64,000 nt of DNA from assembly GCF_010183535.1 (NCBI RefSeq), contig NC_071333.1, positions 8,182,587-8,246,586 of the forward strand. Reading direction: 5' to 3'. Within the stretch, counting starts at the first letter, position 1. Every line of letters starts with the position of its first letter. The notes beneath the pieces were generated by a model, which saw only the letters and a list, made by a program, of their open reading frames with translations, was not told the DNA's origin and ran no database searches. This document shows, piece by piece, positions 1 through 15,615 of the stretch. Both the position numbers and the translations under genes were made by a program. Source of the stretch: Caenorhabditis remanei. Taxonomy: Eukaryota; Nematoda; Chromadorea; Rhabditida; Rhabditidae.

Positions 1-79
1 CCTTCTTTTCTATTTTGTGTCTTCATCCGTTTTTTCGTCTTCTTCCTCTTCTTTTTCGAACTTCCAGAATTATCTATTA

Positions 80-90
80 TTTCTTTTAGG
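80..90 (+). promoter_or_regulatory. Splice acceptor ahead of the pkn-1 first coding exon
   Basis: A T-rich stretch ends in TTCTTTTAG at about 89, upstream of the pkn-1 start codon at 231. It could be an SL trans-splice site or the 3' end of an intron whose 5' exon lies outside the window. The frame upstream of ATG 231 stays open back into this point, but its translation looks non-coding. I therefore treat 90-230 as 5' UTR. Confidence 0.45.
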
Positions 91-230
91 GTACTTGTTT
101 GCCGTCAACTTGGACTCGGTGCAAATCGTGCAACTCAACTACCGTGAACTATCAGGTCATCTTCAGCAAGCGTTCTACGACAACTGCAATATCTTCTTGT
201 TCACGTCTAGCGTCGAATAACAACTTCGTC

Positions 231-4875
<4,645 letters not shown>

Positions 4876-5577
4876 TCCAATTCTAGTTACCGGTTTTCTT
4901 TTTCTTTTTTTGTTTAGTAATATGTATCATGAGATTTTCTGTATCTTGTGAATTGCCAAACTGTCAAGTATTTTTTTGTATTTTCCAAATTGTGTCGTTT
5001 ACCATTTCCCATTGTGTCCCCTTAATTTTTTGCATCGTTCAAAGAACAACTCTGTCATATAGACTTATTCTTGTGAACTATTCTGTGATCAACTCATTTC
5101 CTTTTGTTCCCTTTACTTTCAGCCCAAGTTTTACTTACTCTTTTTAACCATCTCAACCAACAAAATCTGTTGAATGGTTCCTGCTTCTGTCAAAAAGTTT
5201 CATTGTTTTCCAACCCGAATCATCATTTCTGTCATTATGTTTCCCTTTCATCCCGCTATCACTGTATAACCAATCCCCTCTCACCCAATCGGCTTTGTCA
5301 TTCTTTTGTTTAGTCCTTTAAGGTCAGTCTCACATGTGTAGCTTTGTGGAAAGAGTTTCTCAACTTATCTGTATTACCCCAACACGCTTTTGCATACCGA
5401 AAAGCGCTTATCTCGTATATTTATTGGACCACTTTTCCCCATAAACAACCATTTGGTAACGTTCTTTATTTTTATGTGAAGGAAAATGAATGAATTTGGA
5501 TTTTAAAAACATTGCTTTAATTACAATAGAGTGTCAAAATGAGAGATTTAAAAAACGAGAAAAACACATTAAATAAT
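4876..5577. other. Convergent 3' region between pkn-1 and gur-3
   Basis: This 0.7-kb gap holds the 3' UTRs of two convergent genes. It is T-rich on the + strand near pkn-1. An AATAAA on the minus strand (TTTATT at 5465-5470) lies about 110 bp past the gur-3 stop and is its likely poly(A) signal. I see no clear canonical signal for pkn-1 and no gene in the gap. Confidence 0.5.
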
Positions 5578-8319
5578 TTACATAGGTGGTTGGACGATAA
5601 GCACTCGGGATTGGTTGTTGCACTCTCCTGCTCGCTCCTTCTCAGCATCGAATTGCACCAAAATGAGGAAGTATGTGAAAATGGCGGAGAATAACTGGAA
5701 ATATGAAAGAAACCTAAACACCTTCAGTGGTGGTAAAACTTACACTGATCATAATCTTTCTGTTCATCATGAAGAAGTTGCCAGCAGTGAGTGTCAGCTT
5801 TGTGGCATGCATTTGGAAGGACAGGAAACTCATTTGAGACTGCAATTCCATTATGAACCTGGATACTACTTTGCAATTTTTCGCTTACCAAAACTAGAAG
5901 ATCTCGTTCCTCACACAGAGTTTCATGATACATTTTGAAAGATGCAGTCAGTAGTTTGTCACCCTAAAACTGTTATACTGTAACTGAATATCCTTTTCTG
6001 TATCACCTCTTCAGCAATCATGAATGCAGGAATAGAGAATAACATCAATGCAAGCATAGTGTTGGTAAGCCAAATAACCACAGAGAAAGTTTCCGCCATA
6101 TCCGCCTTAATCATGAAATTTAGTATTTTCTCGCGAATAACGGTTTCAGTACCTGTATACCATTTCTGAAAGCAATGTAACCCAATAAACATGTCAAAGG
6201 AATGCAACATCCATATGTGTAGAATAGAGAAAACGAAAAGTTTTGTTCAATGTACAACTTCGCATTGGAAATCTCTTGATAATGAATCTGTACGTCGTGG
6301 ATTTGTTGTAAAGACTGTTCTGGCAGTGGGCACTCTTCCTTTTCTTTTGGTACCATCTCTTCAATAAGCTGTCCTATAGAGAATTGTAAGATACGACATA
6401 GTTGAAAGAATAGAATAGCAACTAGTGAGATGCAACTTGATGCAATGAAAATCTGAAAAAAGTTATATGTAAGAACGTCAGAGGGATGAAAACTTACCAC
6501 ATAGCCTTCCAGAATTACGAAGTATAGTTTACGGTTAATAAGATCTGGTGTATCGGGTAGATCAAGGTATTTCAGTTTTGTCGCTGTAAGTAACCAAGAT
6601 GTTCAATGTGTTCCGAACCTGAACCCTACCAATTTGCACAAAAGACAGTGCACCTGCAAAGGAAAAACTGATTCCTATAAACAATTTGTTCAATTTGAAA
6701 TGATGATCATCGTGTTCCTCATTTCTGTTCCTTCCAAGCCCCTGGTCCAGGACCTGAAGACAAAAAAGTTCATTTCATTTATCGTGTGACCGGTCACATT
6801 TGTTCTTTCGTTTTTAATTTCACTCACGTGATACATTTTCTCTCGTTGCTTTTGCAGCTTGAGCAGCAGGAAAGCAGCGGCAAGCCCACTAAAATTCAAA
6901 CATGAAAAGGAAGTCTCTATTTGATCAGAAGCGCCCCCACTAAATGCCAATGATCATAACTATGTGTAGGATAGTGCAAGTGAACCGATTTTGCTCTCGA
7001 AACTATAATCAGGGGTGTACGAGTCAAAGTCAAAGTGAAAAGATGAGTTTTTGTGTTAGTGACACCAATTAAACCTACAGAATTAATAGTCTTGTTTTGA
7101 TCTGTGTTATTCAATTTTTACTCATGTACTTTGAACTAACTACACAATTGTTATAAGTCAATCAAACACCGTTTTGACCTAATCCTTGCGCAATTTCATG
7201 CCTTGTTTGTATTATTCTTTTGTATTCAAATTCAACAACTACTGTGACAAGACATAACCTGAACATTAGCAGAGCATGACACAGTGTGAGAACAAACGTC
7301 GGATTCAGAACATGGAAGGCAGCATCTTTTTCCTCATTCGTCACCGACTTTTGTTTGATTTGCGAAATGCGTCGGATTGTGGCGGCCGTCTAGAATAATG
7401 TTCCACTTTGTGGGCACAAGTTGTACGAAGGGTTCGGATTACATGAGGAAAGAAGGAGAATGAATTGAAAAAGGACATATAACAAAAATCTTTGGTAAGC
7501 CGAAGATCAAGTGGACTTACCAATACTGCGAGGGTTGCATAGTTGTAAATAGTGAGGGGCCATTTGAACATTGTATTTCTAGCACTGCTATGAGTATGAT
7601 TCAGTCCAAGAACCATCATGTAAGAGTATAAAGGTCCCAGTACCTAGAAAAACATGAATTTCTTGATTCGTATAGGAAGACAAGGGTGTATTCCAAACTT
7701 GAGAAATGTAGAGTTTTAGTTTTAAGGATACACGCCACAATGTACCCACCTGATCACAGTAAGTATTACTCATATCGATAGATATTTTCTGATCCACATC
7801 TGTTGTTGTCCCTGAAAACTCTTTTTGCTATAAACCCCACGACCGGAATGTTCAACTTACGGAATGAAGACCTTGAGCTCCTTGGCGACGTCCATTTGAA
7901 CTCCAAAGTGTTTGACGCTGTTATTGTCATTTTCAGAAGTAGTTTAAAAGATGGTTTTAGTGAATCTATTTTGGAAGTTGGAAGCGAAGCAGGAAAGCGT
8001 TGCTGGCTGACTGACTAACACTGACTGACAAAAAGTTTTTAGTGTGCCGAGGCGTTTGGACAAAAGTGGCTCGGCTAAAAGTATTCTGTTACATTGTTTG
8101 AAGCTCACTAAAGGCAAGCAGCTTGTGTAATTACGCAAAGTATTTTTCATATTTTGTAGAAATGAAATGTGAAAAAATGAAAAGGAGAGTGGAAAAGTTA
8201 CCACAATTGTAGAGTGCTTCTCTTCGGTAGGGATCATCTCGACGTCTTCTGAATCCATTGGCTCTTTGAAGAGAATAACTATTCTCATATTGGTTACGTC
8301 CAGCATTGAAACAACTCAT
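5578..8319 (-). CDS. gur-3: Gustatory-receptor-family (LITE-1/GUR-3 type) photoreceptor/H2O2 receptor
   Basis: Thirteen exons on the minus strand, from ATG 8319 to TAA 5578: 8202-8319, exon 2 ending at 7861, 7750-7811, 7521-7643, 7259-7389, 6828-6888, 6630-6753, 6498-6583, 6153-6452, 6007-6105, 5889-5963, 5744-5839, 5578-5694. All phases match, giving 482 residues with the short exon 2 (7861-7917) or 513 with an upstream acceptor (exon 7861-8010). The two choices cannot be separated by eye. The protein has several hydrophobic helices. In the last two exons it carries the insect/nematode Gr C-terminal signature: TAGNFF in the penultimate helix, then TYFLILVQF (the TYhhhhhQF motif). GUR-3 and LITE-1 are inverted-topology seven-helix receptors; C. 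elegans GUR-3 senses light and peroxide in pharyngeal I2 neurons. The symbol rests on domain content plus position between pkn-1 and acr-8/mig-15. Two introns are only 43 and 47 nt. Confidence 0.85.
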
Positions 8320-8809
8320 CGTGAGTCTTTAAAAATAAACCAATGTTGTGGGATGCCATGATGTATCACAAAAATTGAATTAGCTTCCGGAATTCCACTT
8401 TCCTAAATGAGAAAAATAAAAAAGAGCATGTTTTTTTTCTGGCTGAACCAACGGATACTATTTTTCTTTGTCACTTTCCTGAATAATTAAAAACATATCG
8501 GTTTGCATATGTTGTTTCAAGAAATCTATTTAAACTATTTTCTGCTCCGCATGAACTTCACCAAAATCTTCACGGGAGTTTCATGCAGCTTCTTTATTTG
8601 TACACCGTGAGTTTTCGATAATGTAAAATCGGTGTGCTATTATAAATAAGATTCGCAAAAGTATTCACACACTTCTTGGCTGCCGCCGCTTGTTTGTGTA
8701 TTTTCTTCTTCACAGTCACACCCATCTCACTGTCTACTTGTACCATCATCCACGATTCGTGATATCCCATTGATCATTTCTCATTTTTCAAAACTGATTC
8801 TCTCTGCTC
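8320..8809. promoter_or_regulatory. Divergent intergenic promoter: gur-3 (-) / Kunitz gene (+)
   Basis: The two start codons face away from each other across 490 bp, so this AT-rich stretch must hold 5' signals for both genes. T-rich tracts lie near 8430-8470. No recognisable binding site was assigned. Confidence 0.45.
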
Positions 8810-10979
8810 ATGACGTTTTGTTTACATTTATTAATTCTGTTACTGTTATTCTGTCAAACGTATAACTGTGAACGGTACGGAGGCTCATCAGGTACGTCTT
8901 TAATGTATCAACTTTCAATTTTTTTGTTTACGTGATTAAGATTTCTGTATCGATGGAACAGTTGCTGAAAAGTCCAAAACTGGTATTGTCAAATGGTGTG
9001 AAAACACAGATGACTGTAGTGCTGGCTGGAAATGTGTGCCGTCAGGACAATATCACTTCTCAAAACAAGTGAATTATTGTTGTCAAATGAGAGGTTTGGT
9101 ATTTTTAAATGAGGGGAAATTTATTTTCTGTTTAGAATCTATATGTTCGATGCCTCCAAATCCAGGTTACGGTGATTGTTTTGAAGAACCAAGAACTATG
9201 TTCTACTTTGATTCAATGGACTTGAAGTGAGTTCTATATCATTTATCACGCATAAAGAATTCCAATTCAGGTGCAAAAAATTCAAAGTGATAAACTGTTT
9301 TGGTAAGAATCAGAATCAATTCGAAACTTACGAATTATGTACTCGTTTCTGTCAATCTACCGCCTGTCTTGCCGGCCAATCATTATTACTGGCTCGTGAC
9401 AGTTCTCCTGTTAACTGTAAAGAAGCAGGTTGTCCTACCGGCTACCGATGTGTTTACGATAAACTTTTTAATCGGCATGTCTGTTGTGGTCACTCTCCCA
9501 CGGGTGAGTAAATCATCTATCTCGTCATTTCCGCAGTTTTGATCTTTTCAGGTGTTTGTCCGATCGGAAGTGTCTCATTTTCCCACGTTCGATCAAACCA
9601 ACCTATGAGGTGTAACCCTTCCGCCTATCGAGATTTGTGTCCTGCCGACTACGTATGCACTACTCAAGGGTTGCATAGCTTTTGTTGCTCACCTCATGAT
9701 GGTATGCTCACTATCAAAAAATCTCGAATCACAAATAATTTTCAGCTATCTGTCCGGCTGGTCAACAACCATACAATCATATAGTTTCTAAGAATAGTAT
9801 GAAATGCAATCCACTGGAAACTTCATCATGCCCAGAAACCTACTATTGCTCTCCTGCAGTTCCAGGTGCACATTGGGGATTCTGCTGCAGTGTACATATC
9901 GAAGCATCGTGTCCAAGTGAAACAGAACCGTATCTAGATTTTATGAGTAAGACACCAGTCAGGTGTACAGTTGGTGTTACTCAATGCAAGTAAGTTAACA
10001 TGATCAGATTTAAAAATTCAAACCAACATTTTTTAGTATTGGTTACTCGTGTCAAAGTTCACAATCAGGGTCTCTCATCGGTTTTTGTTGTACTATTCCG
10101 AAACTGACATACCGAACTCCTTCCCGATCCAGTTCCTTAAATGAGAACTCTTCAGAATCCGTTTCACAGTTCATAACACCTACTGACCAACACTTCTTCA
10201 TTCACAATGAAGGACTCATCGGACCTGCTGTGAAACCTCGCACATCATCTATTCTCTCAAGTTGTGTTTTACTCTTTTCAACCTTTGACCAAATTGAAAA
10301 GTTCAGGTCATCAAAAATCTGCTAAAAAGTACCAGAAAGTGACAAAGTCAACATCCACCTATGGAGTTGTCTCGAATTACAAACCGGCGACGTGTCCTCC
10401 AAGAGCAACTTCAGTTTTTTATGCGAACACTCAGATAAATGTTGAATGCACTCCAGCAGAGGGATATAGTTTTGACTGTCCAGGTGACAGAGAATAAAAA
10501 GATTCGAATCGAGTCGTTATTTTATAGATAACTCGACATGTGTAGACGCCTACACTGATTTAGCAGGAAGACGGGTTTGCTGTCAGATGCCAAAGACTAC
10601 AGCAACGCCCACATTTGTCTATTTTGTAACATCTACTCCGCGGATGGTTAGGTATAAAACTACAGGTAACCCTGACTACCAGCATTCGACGAAGCTACAA
10701 ACATTATTTTGAATTAGTCCGTGTTAGAAAATAATTTATAATTCTTATAATTCTCACGGTTCTTACCAAATGCAACGTTGTAAACATCATTACAACTGAA
10801 CCCTCAACAATTCTGATATCCTCTTGAAAACACAACAACTATGTTTATTTTCAGATAGCTACTGCCCTTACGCAATCCGTCATTTACAATGTCGGCCGTC
10901 TGCCTCGACTTGCCCGATGGGGTATTTCTGTCAATACTTATTCGAAATTTCTTCCTTTTCTTGCTGTTCTTTGTATTAA
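8810..10979 (+). CDS. Secreted Kunitz plus lustrin-type cysteine-repeat protein
   Basis: Ten exons: 8810-8891, 8941-9093, 9136-9226, 9271-9503, 9552-9701, 9746-9989, 10037-10260, 10307-10483, 10528-10665, 10855-10979. They give 538 residues. The N-terminus is a clear signal peptide (Leu-rich, first exon). A short cysteine module with CC follows, then a BPTI/Kunitz domain across exons 3-4 with the expected six-cysteine spacing and the FGKNQNQF loop. At least four lustrin-type modules then repeat (pattern CP-x-GY/DY-x-C ... F-C-C). Kunitz modules usually inhibit serine proteases; lustrin-cysteine proteins in nematodes are extracellular or cuticle-associated. I infer a secreted inhibitor or matrix protein. 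I do not recognise a gene symbol. The last exon may instead splice inside its CPMG motif (GTATTT to acceptor about 10988), giving a different C-terminus ending near 11076. The version chosen keeps the terminal C-C pair. Confidence 0.82.
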
Positions 10980-12453
10980 TTAACTCAGGTTCCAAAGCAA
11001 TGTGGTCCTTTTCTTTCAACCCATTCTCAGTCTTACTCCAAATTATTTCCAGTTCACTGATTTCACAATGTCTTCATGAGTTTGTGTGTCGGTGAATTTC
11101 GAGAGTGGTTTGGAAAGAAAAGAGGATTATCCCAACTTGCTTCTGCCCCATGTCCATCCAGAGTATTCTAAAATCTTGTTCCACTTTCTTCGATCTCTCT
11201 TTTGAGATTTTTTCAAGAAGATTATAATAGTTCAGATATTTCTGTCAAGTTTCGTTGTGACCATATCTGAATCAACGTTCATTTTGTTATCCGGGTATTA
11301 TTTGATCAATTTTTGTGTCTGTCATACATATTGTGTCAAGCTTTCCAATAAAAATACCAACCACAAAATGATGATTGATGACTACCCACTACTAATTGAC
11401 AACAAGCATCAGAAACCAAATGGCAAATGTTGCAATAATCACTCATGCCCACCCCTGCTCCTTTTCACACGCATTTCAAGCTACTTTTCAAAACTGATTG
11501 TGACATGTCTCAAAAGTCCACATAAAATCAATAGATCCACCTTCCCATCCAACTCATCCATCACTTTGGTGTCCTTTCTCCGCACAAATATCTCTTTATC
11601 AAATTCTCTATCACACGTCGAATTAAAGACGAGTCTGTGCTGGTGTGTATGTTATAGAGTGTGCGTGGATGTTTTTCTTGTGAGACAGAGAGACAAAAAG
11701 GTGGGGAGTACGGGTCCACAATGAACAATAGGTGCCGGCAGCTCAGCACTCAATTGAGAAAATCTCCCGGGCACAAGAGGAGTCTCCCCAAGAAGCCACC
11801 AGCCGATTCGACAAGAGAGGCGCCGAGACTCCACATTACAATCATCTGCCCTCCACCACCTTCCACTCCCACCGTGCCGTCATTATGCTTGCTCCCCTCT
11901 CATTCACACTTTTCCATCTAAACAATTTTGATTTTTTGCCGTCTTGGTTCATCTTATAATTCAGTAGCTCAGCATCTCAAAACTTGATATCATAGAATTT
12001 ATTACACGTTTTAACAAGTTTGCGTTCTTGCACCTAAAAAAATTATTCTTACCTGGACACAAGGTTTGGTTTGTGATCCCATAATATCTGATAGATACCT
12101 CTACGTTTTTTTGTGGAATTTTGATTGCCTGCTGTCACTATTCTCATAATAAATCTCCATGATATATTTTTCTATCACTCACTTTCCTGTTCCCCGTTTT
12201 CAAAAAAAAAGTGTTTTTTCCTGGTTACACCGTGTACCCACTCCGAATCCCTTTCAAACTTATCCTGACTCTTTTGACATTTGCTGGCAAAAAAGAGTGT
12301 CAATGTTATCTTAAGAGTGATTAACACTATCAATCTTTATCTCTCGTTTTTCCACTCCGCATCCACCTTGCCTTTACCAAACAAATATCTGATAGCAAAA
12401 CGTCGATCGTCGTCGAGTTGACTCTGAAACGCCGCCCGACAACACCGCACGCA
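10980..12453. other. Intergenic: Kunitz gene 3' flank and acr-8 upstream region
   Basis: About 1.5 kb without a supported gene. Open frames on both strands near 11257-11959 show no protein-like composition and no splice structure. The 3' half is presumably the acr-8 promoter; the 12400-12470 stretch just before the start is comparatively GC-rich. Confidence 0.45.
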
Positions 12454-12474
12454 ATGAAACCGACAATATCATGA
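12454..12474 (+). promoter_or_regulatory. Six-codon upstream ORF overlapping the acr-8 start codon
   Basis: ATG at 12454 opens a frame of six codons (M-K-P-T-I-S) ending in TGA 12472-12474. The stop overlaps the acr-8 ATG at 12471 as ATGA. If the transcript begins upstream of 12454, this layout would favour termination-reinitiation or leaky scanning and could limit receptor expression. If SL1 trans-splicing removes it, it is irrelevant. No strong TTTCAG acceptor lies between it and the main start. Confidence 0.45.
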
Positions 12475-15436
12475 ACTTCGCATTTCTGCTCAGGATTTTT
12501 GTATACGGTGAGACAAACTTTATCTATTACTGAACATGCTTTATTTTAGCCGGACTGTTTTTCTATGTGAACCCAAATCGATATGCAGACCAAATGTATG
12601 AAGACCTCCTGTACTATTACAACAAAAACGTACGGCCTGTGAAGAATGCAAGTGAAAGTGTCAAAGTGAAATTTGGTTCATCTCTGATTCGTATTATTGA
12701 TGTTGTAAGTTTTTCACTGAAAAACGTTTCCTTTCAAAAAATATTGGACCTCTGTAAGATACTCATAACATTGAGTAGTTTACACACTCATTCAAATCTC
12801 TAAAAAAAACTTCGTCATTTTCTAAATTTCTATCGTCTCGTGTTACTTACAACCAAACACGTTCCGATTCTTGACTTCTCACACTTTCAAAAAATATAGC
12901 TCATCTTACGGGTGGCGGTACCTTAGTGTCAGCCAGCACAACACTAATGAGCTCGTTTAAGTTTATGGATGTAGAGTGAGGAATTTCTTTAAGAGCAACT
13001 ATAACTTTTTGCTTCCAGGACGAGGTAAATCAGGTACTGACAACGAATCTTTGGTTGGAGATGCAATGGTTTGACTATCGATTAATGTGGGATCCAGGCC
13101 GGTGGGGAAAGATTCGGAAGTTACATGTGCCGGTCGATCAGATATGGATTCCAGATATTTTATTGTACAATAAGTAAGAATATTACTACAATTCGAGCAA
13201 TGAGCTGCGAGAAAACAGAATATGAATATTCTGGGAACGCAGACAACTAGTCATCGCTTATCTTCACAAAATGATTGATTAATTACAGCGCAGACGGAGA
13301 GCCTCATATCACAATCATGAGCGATGCAATTGTTTATTACAATGGTTTAGTGGTATGTTTTATAATTGTTTTTCAATTTTCCCTTCTCATCAAAACGTTT
13401 GTAATTCGATGTTTTTATCACATTTTTTCCATTCTTTCTCTTATTGCTCAATTCACTTGCTTCTCTATCAAATTGACCCACTTCCGCTCTTCAATTGAAC
13501 AAATGTCGCGCTTGAAAATTTATGTTGCATTGCTGCTCGCAATAGAGAGATGAGTAGAGAAATGATGATACGTCGTAATGCAAAAACCTCTTGGATATTT
13601 CTTCATCAAACAGATAACCGCTTTTTGAAACAGGTCTGGAAGCCGCCATCAATTTATAAGAGCTTCTGTTCCATCGACATCGAGTACTTTCCCTATGATA
13701 CGCAGACGTGTCGGATGAAGTTTGGTGGTTGGACTTATAACGGATTTTTACTCGACGTCCGACAGCTTCCAGTAAGATATAAGAAATACGGAAAAATATT
13801 ATAAAAACACTGAACCATGTAGGTTATTACTTAATTAATTTGAATTTGGATTAATTTAAAAAGTATTTTTTAATATAGTTTATGATAATTTTAACGCTTT
13901 GAGACATTTTCAACTACCGAAACCTCCATTCAGAACCGACGTTTCCAATACTGACAAAATGTTTTATTGTGCATAAAAAGCTTATATAATAGATCACAAT
14001 AAATCTTTCTGGTATGTTAACTTTCCCATTGCAGACAACGGGATGCGAAGTAGTTAACAAAGCTGATGACGAAGGAGAATTTCAGTTTTTGGGCAGAGGA
14101 ATGGATTTGAGTGGTTACTATCCGTGAGTTCAACGCTTTCACCTTTTTTGACCCCATCGCTTCGACTTTACAGAAGTTTGGAATGGGATCTGATGGAACT
14201 GAATTCTGCAAGACACGAGAAAATTTATGCTGGTTGTTGTGGTCAAGACTTCTACATTGACATTACTTTCAAAATTGAGATCCGACGAAAAACGTTATTT
14301 TATACCGTCAATTTAATGATTCCGTGCATGATGTTTGGTAAGTAAACGCTATGTCGAAAGATTTTCTTTTTTTTTAATATTTTTCAGCTATTCTCACATC
14401 TATCGTATTTTACGTTCCGCCAATTGAGCACAAAATGACATTTTCCATTTCTATTCTGGTCACACTTACTGTATTCTACCTCATTCTAATTGATCTCGTC
14501 CCACCCACCTCACTGGTCATTCCACTTATTGGTAACTTTGAAACACTGCAAACAATTGTGATTAAAAATTGAAATTTCAGGAAAATATTTGTTATTCACC
14601 ATGTTTCTAGTCTCTATTTCAATTATGTTATCTGTTATATCACTGAACTTCTATCGTCGTGACGGATCCTCTTTTCCAATGCCTCATTGGATGAAAGTGG
14701 TCTTCATACATACACTTCCAAGATATATTTGCATCAAAACAGCCGAAGAAGATGATGGCAGTGATAGAGGGTCTAGTATTTCAGGTAACATATCTGACAC
14801 CAGGATATTCCACTTATCAGTGAATTCAGTTTCAGATATCGGACCATTTATGGATTCACGAAGACCGTCTCCATTCTTTATAACGGTGAATGAACGTCAG
14901 CTGAATGGACGGTTATCTGAATTGAAAAAGAAAGGAATGCACCCAGATCTCATCAGAAATATGATTCAAAATGTGGAGTTTATCGCGGAATATTTTAGTT
15001 CTTTGAAAAAAGAAGACAAGGTTTGAAGTCTCAGATAAACCAACAAAAATCAGAAATTTTTTCAGATCTCGGAGGACTGGTCCTACGTTGCAAACGTTAT
15101 CGATAGAATCTTCCTCATTATTTTTTCTATCATGAATGTTGTGGGAACTTGGGTGATTCTTATCAATTCCCCGGCTTTGTTTGATAATCGGACACCACTG
15201 GCAATTGTAAGTTCTGTCTCTCCTACAAGTCTGGTTCCGACCTATTATTTTTTTCTTCTTTTTTCACTTTTCATTTGTTTTTTTTTCAGAATTCCGTTGC
15301 TCGCCCGCTATCCGGAGACACGTTCGAACATTTTATCAGCGAGAACTTCACCCAAATTGCCTGGTGGGCCAGTACAATCCAGAACAGCACCGCTACATTG
15401 AGTGACAACGAGTTGTGCCCAATACTGTATCAATGA
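12471..15436 (+). CDS. acr-8: Nicotinic acetylcholine receptor alpha-type subunit (ACR-8 group)
   Basis: Exons 12471-12507, 12550-12704, 13019-13173, 13289-13352, 13634-13771, 14035-14123, 14174-14337, 14388-14531, 14581-15020 (with a likely 51-nt in-frame intron 14785-14835), 15066-15206, 15290-15436. They give 540 residues. Visible landmarks are a signal peptide in exons 1-2, the loop-D region with NLWLEMQW, the 13-residue Cys-loop (about C149-C163) and the adjacent cysteine pair at about 234-235 (YAGCC) that marks alpha subunits. M1, M2 and M3 follow. A Glu just before M2 (PPIEHKM) fits a cation channel. A moderate intracellular loop and M4 complete the protein. The ACR-8 group contributes to levamisole- or nicotine-sensitive receptors in nematode muscle and neurons; in parasitic nematodes ACR-8 joins levamisole receptors. 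The symbol rests on this and on its place next to cdk-11.2 and mig-15. Confidence 0.9.
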
Positions 15437-15513
15437 AACGTCTTTCATATTATTTTGAATTTGATATGATCTTGATCTGAACTTTAAAACGCAAAATGTT
15501 TTAATTATAAAGT

Positions 15514-15581
15514 TTTATTTCGGAATCGACTGACACGTTTTTGATTTGACAACTTGGGACATAAAAAGACTAGTGAATAAA
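15514..15581. terminator. Crossed poly(A) signals of acr-8 (+) and cdk-11.2 (-)
   Basis: AATAAA for acr-8 sits at 15576-15581. AATAAA on the minus strand (TTTATT at 15514-15519) sits beyond it and serves cdk-11.2. If both are used, the two convergent transcripts overlap in their 3' UTRs by roughly 100 nt. This is seen from sequence only; cleavage sites are not known. Confidence 0.5.
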
Positions 15582-15615
15582 ACTTTGCAAACAACAAACA
15601 ATAAATTTGATTAAT

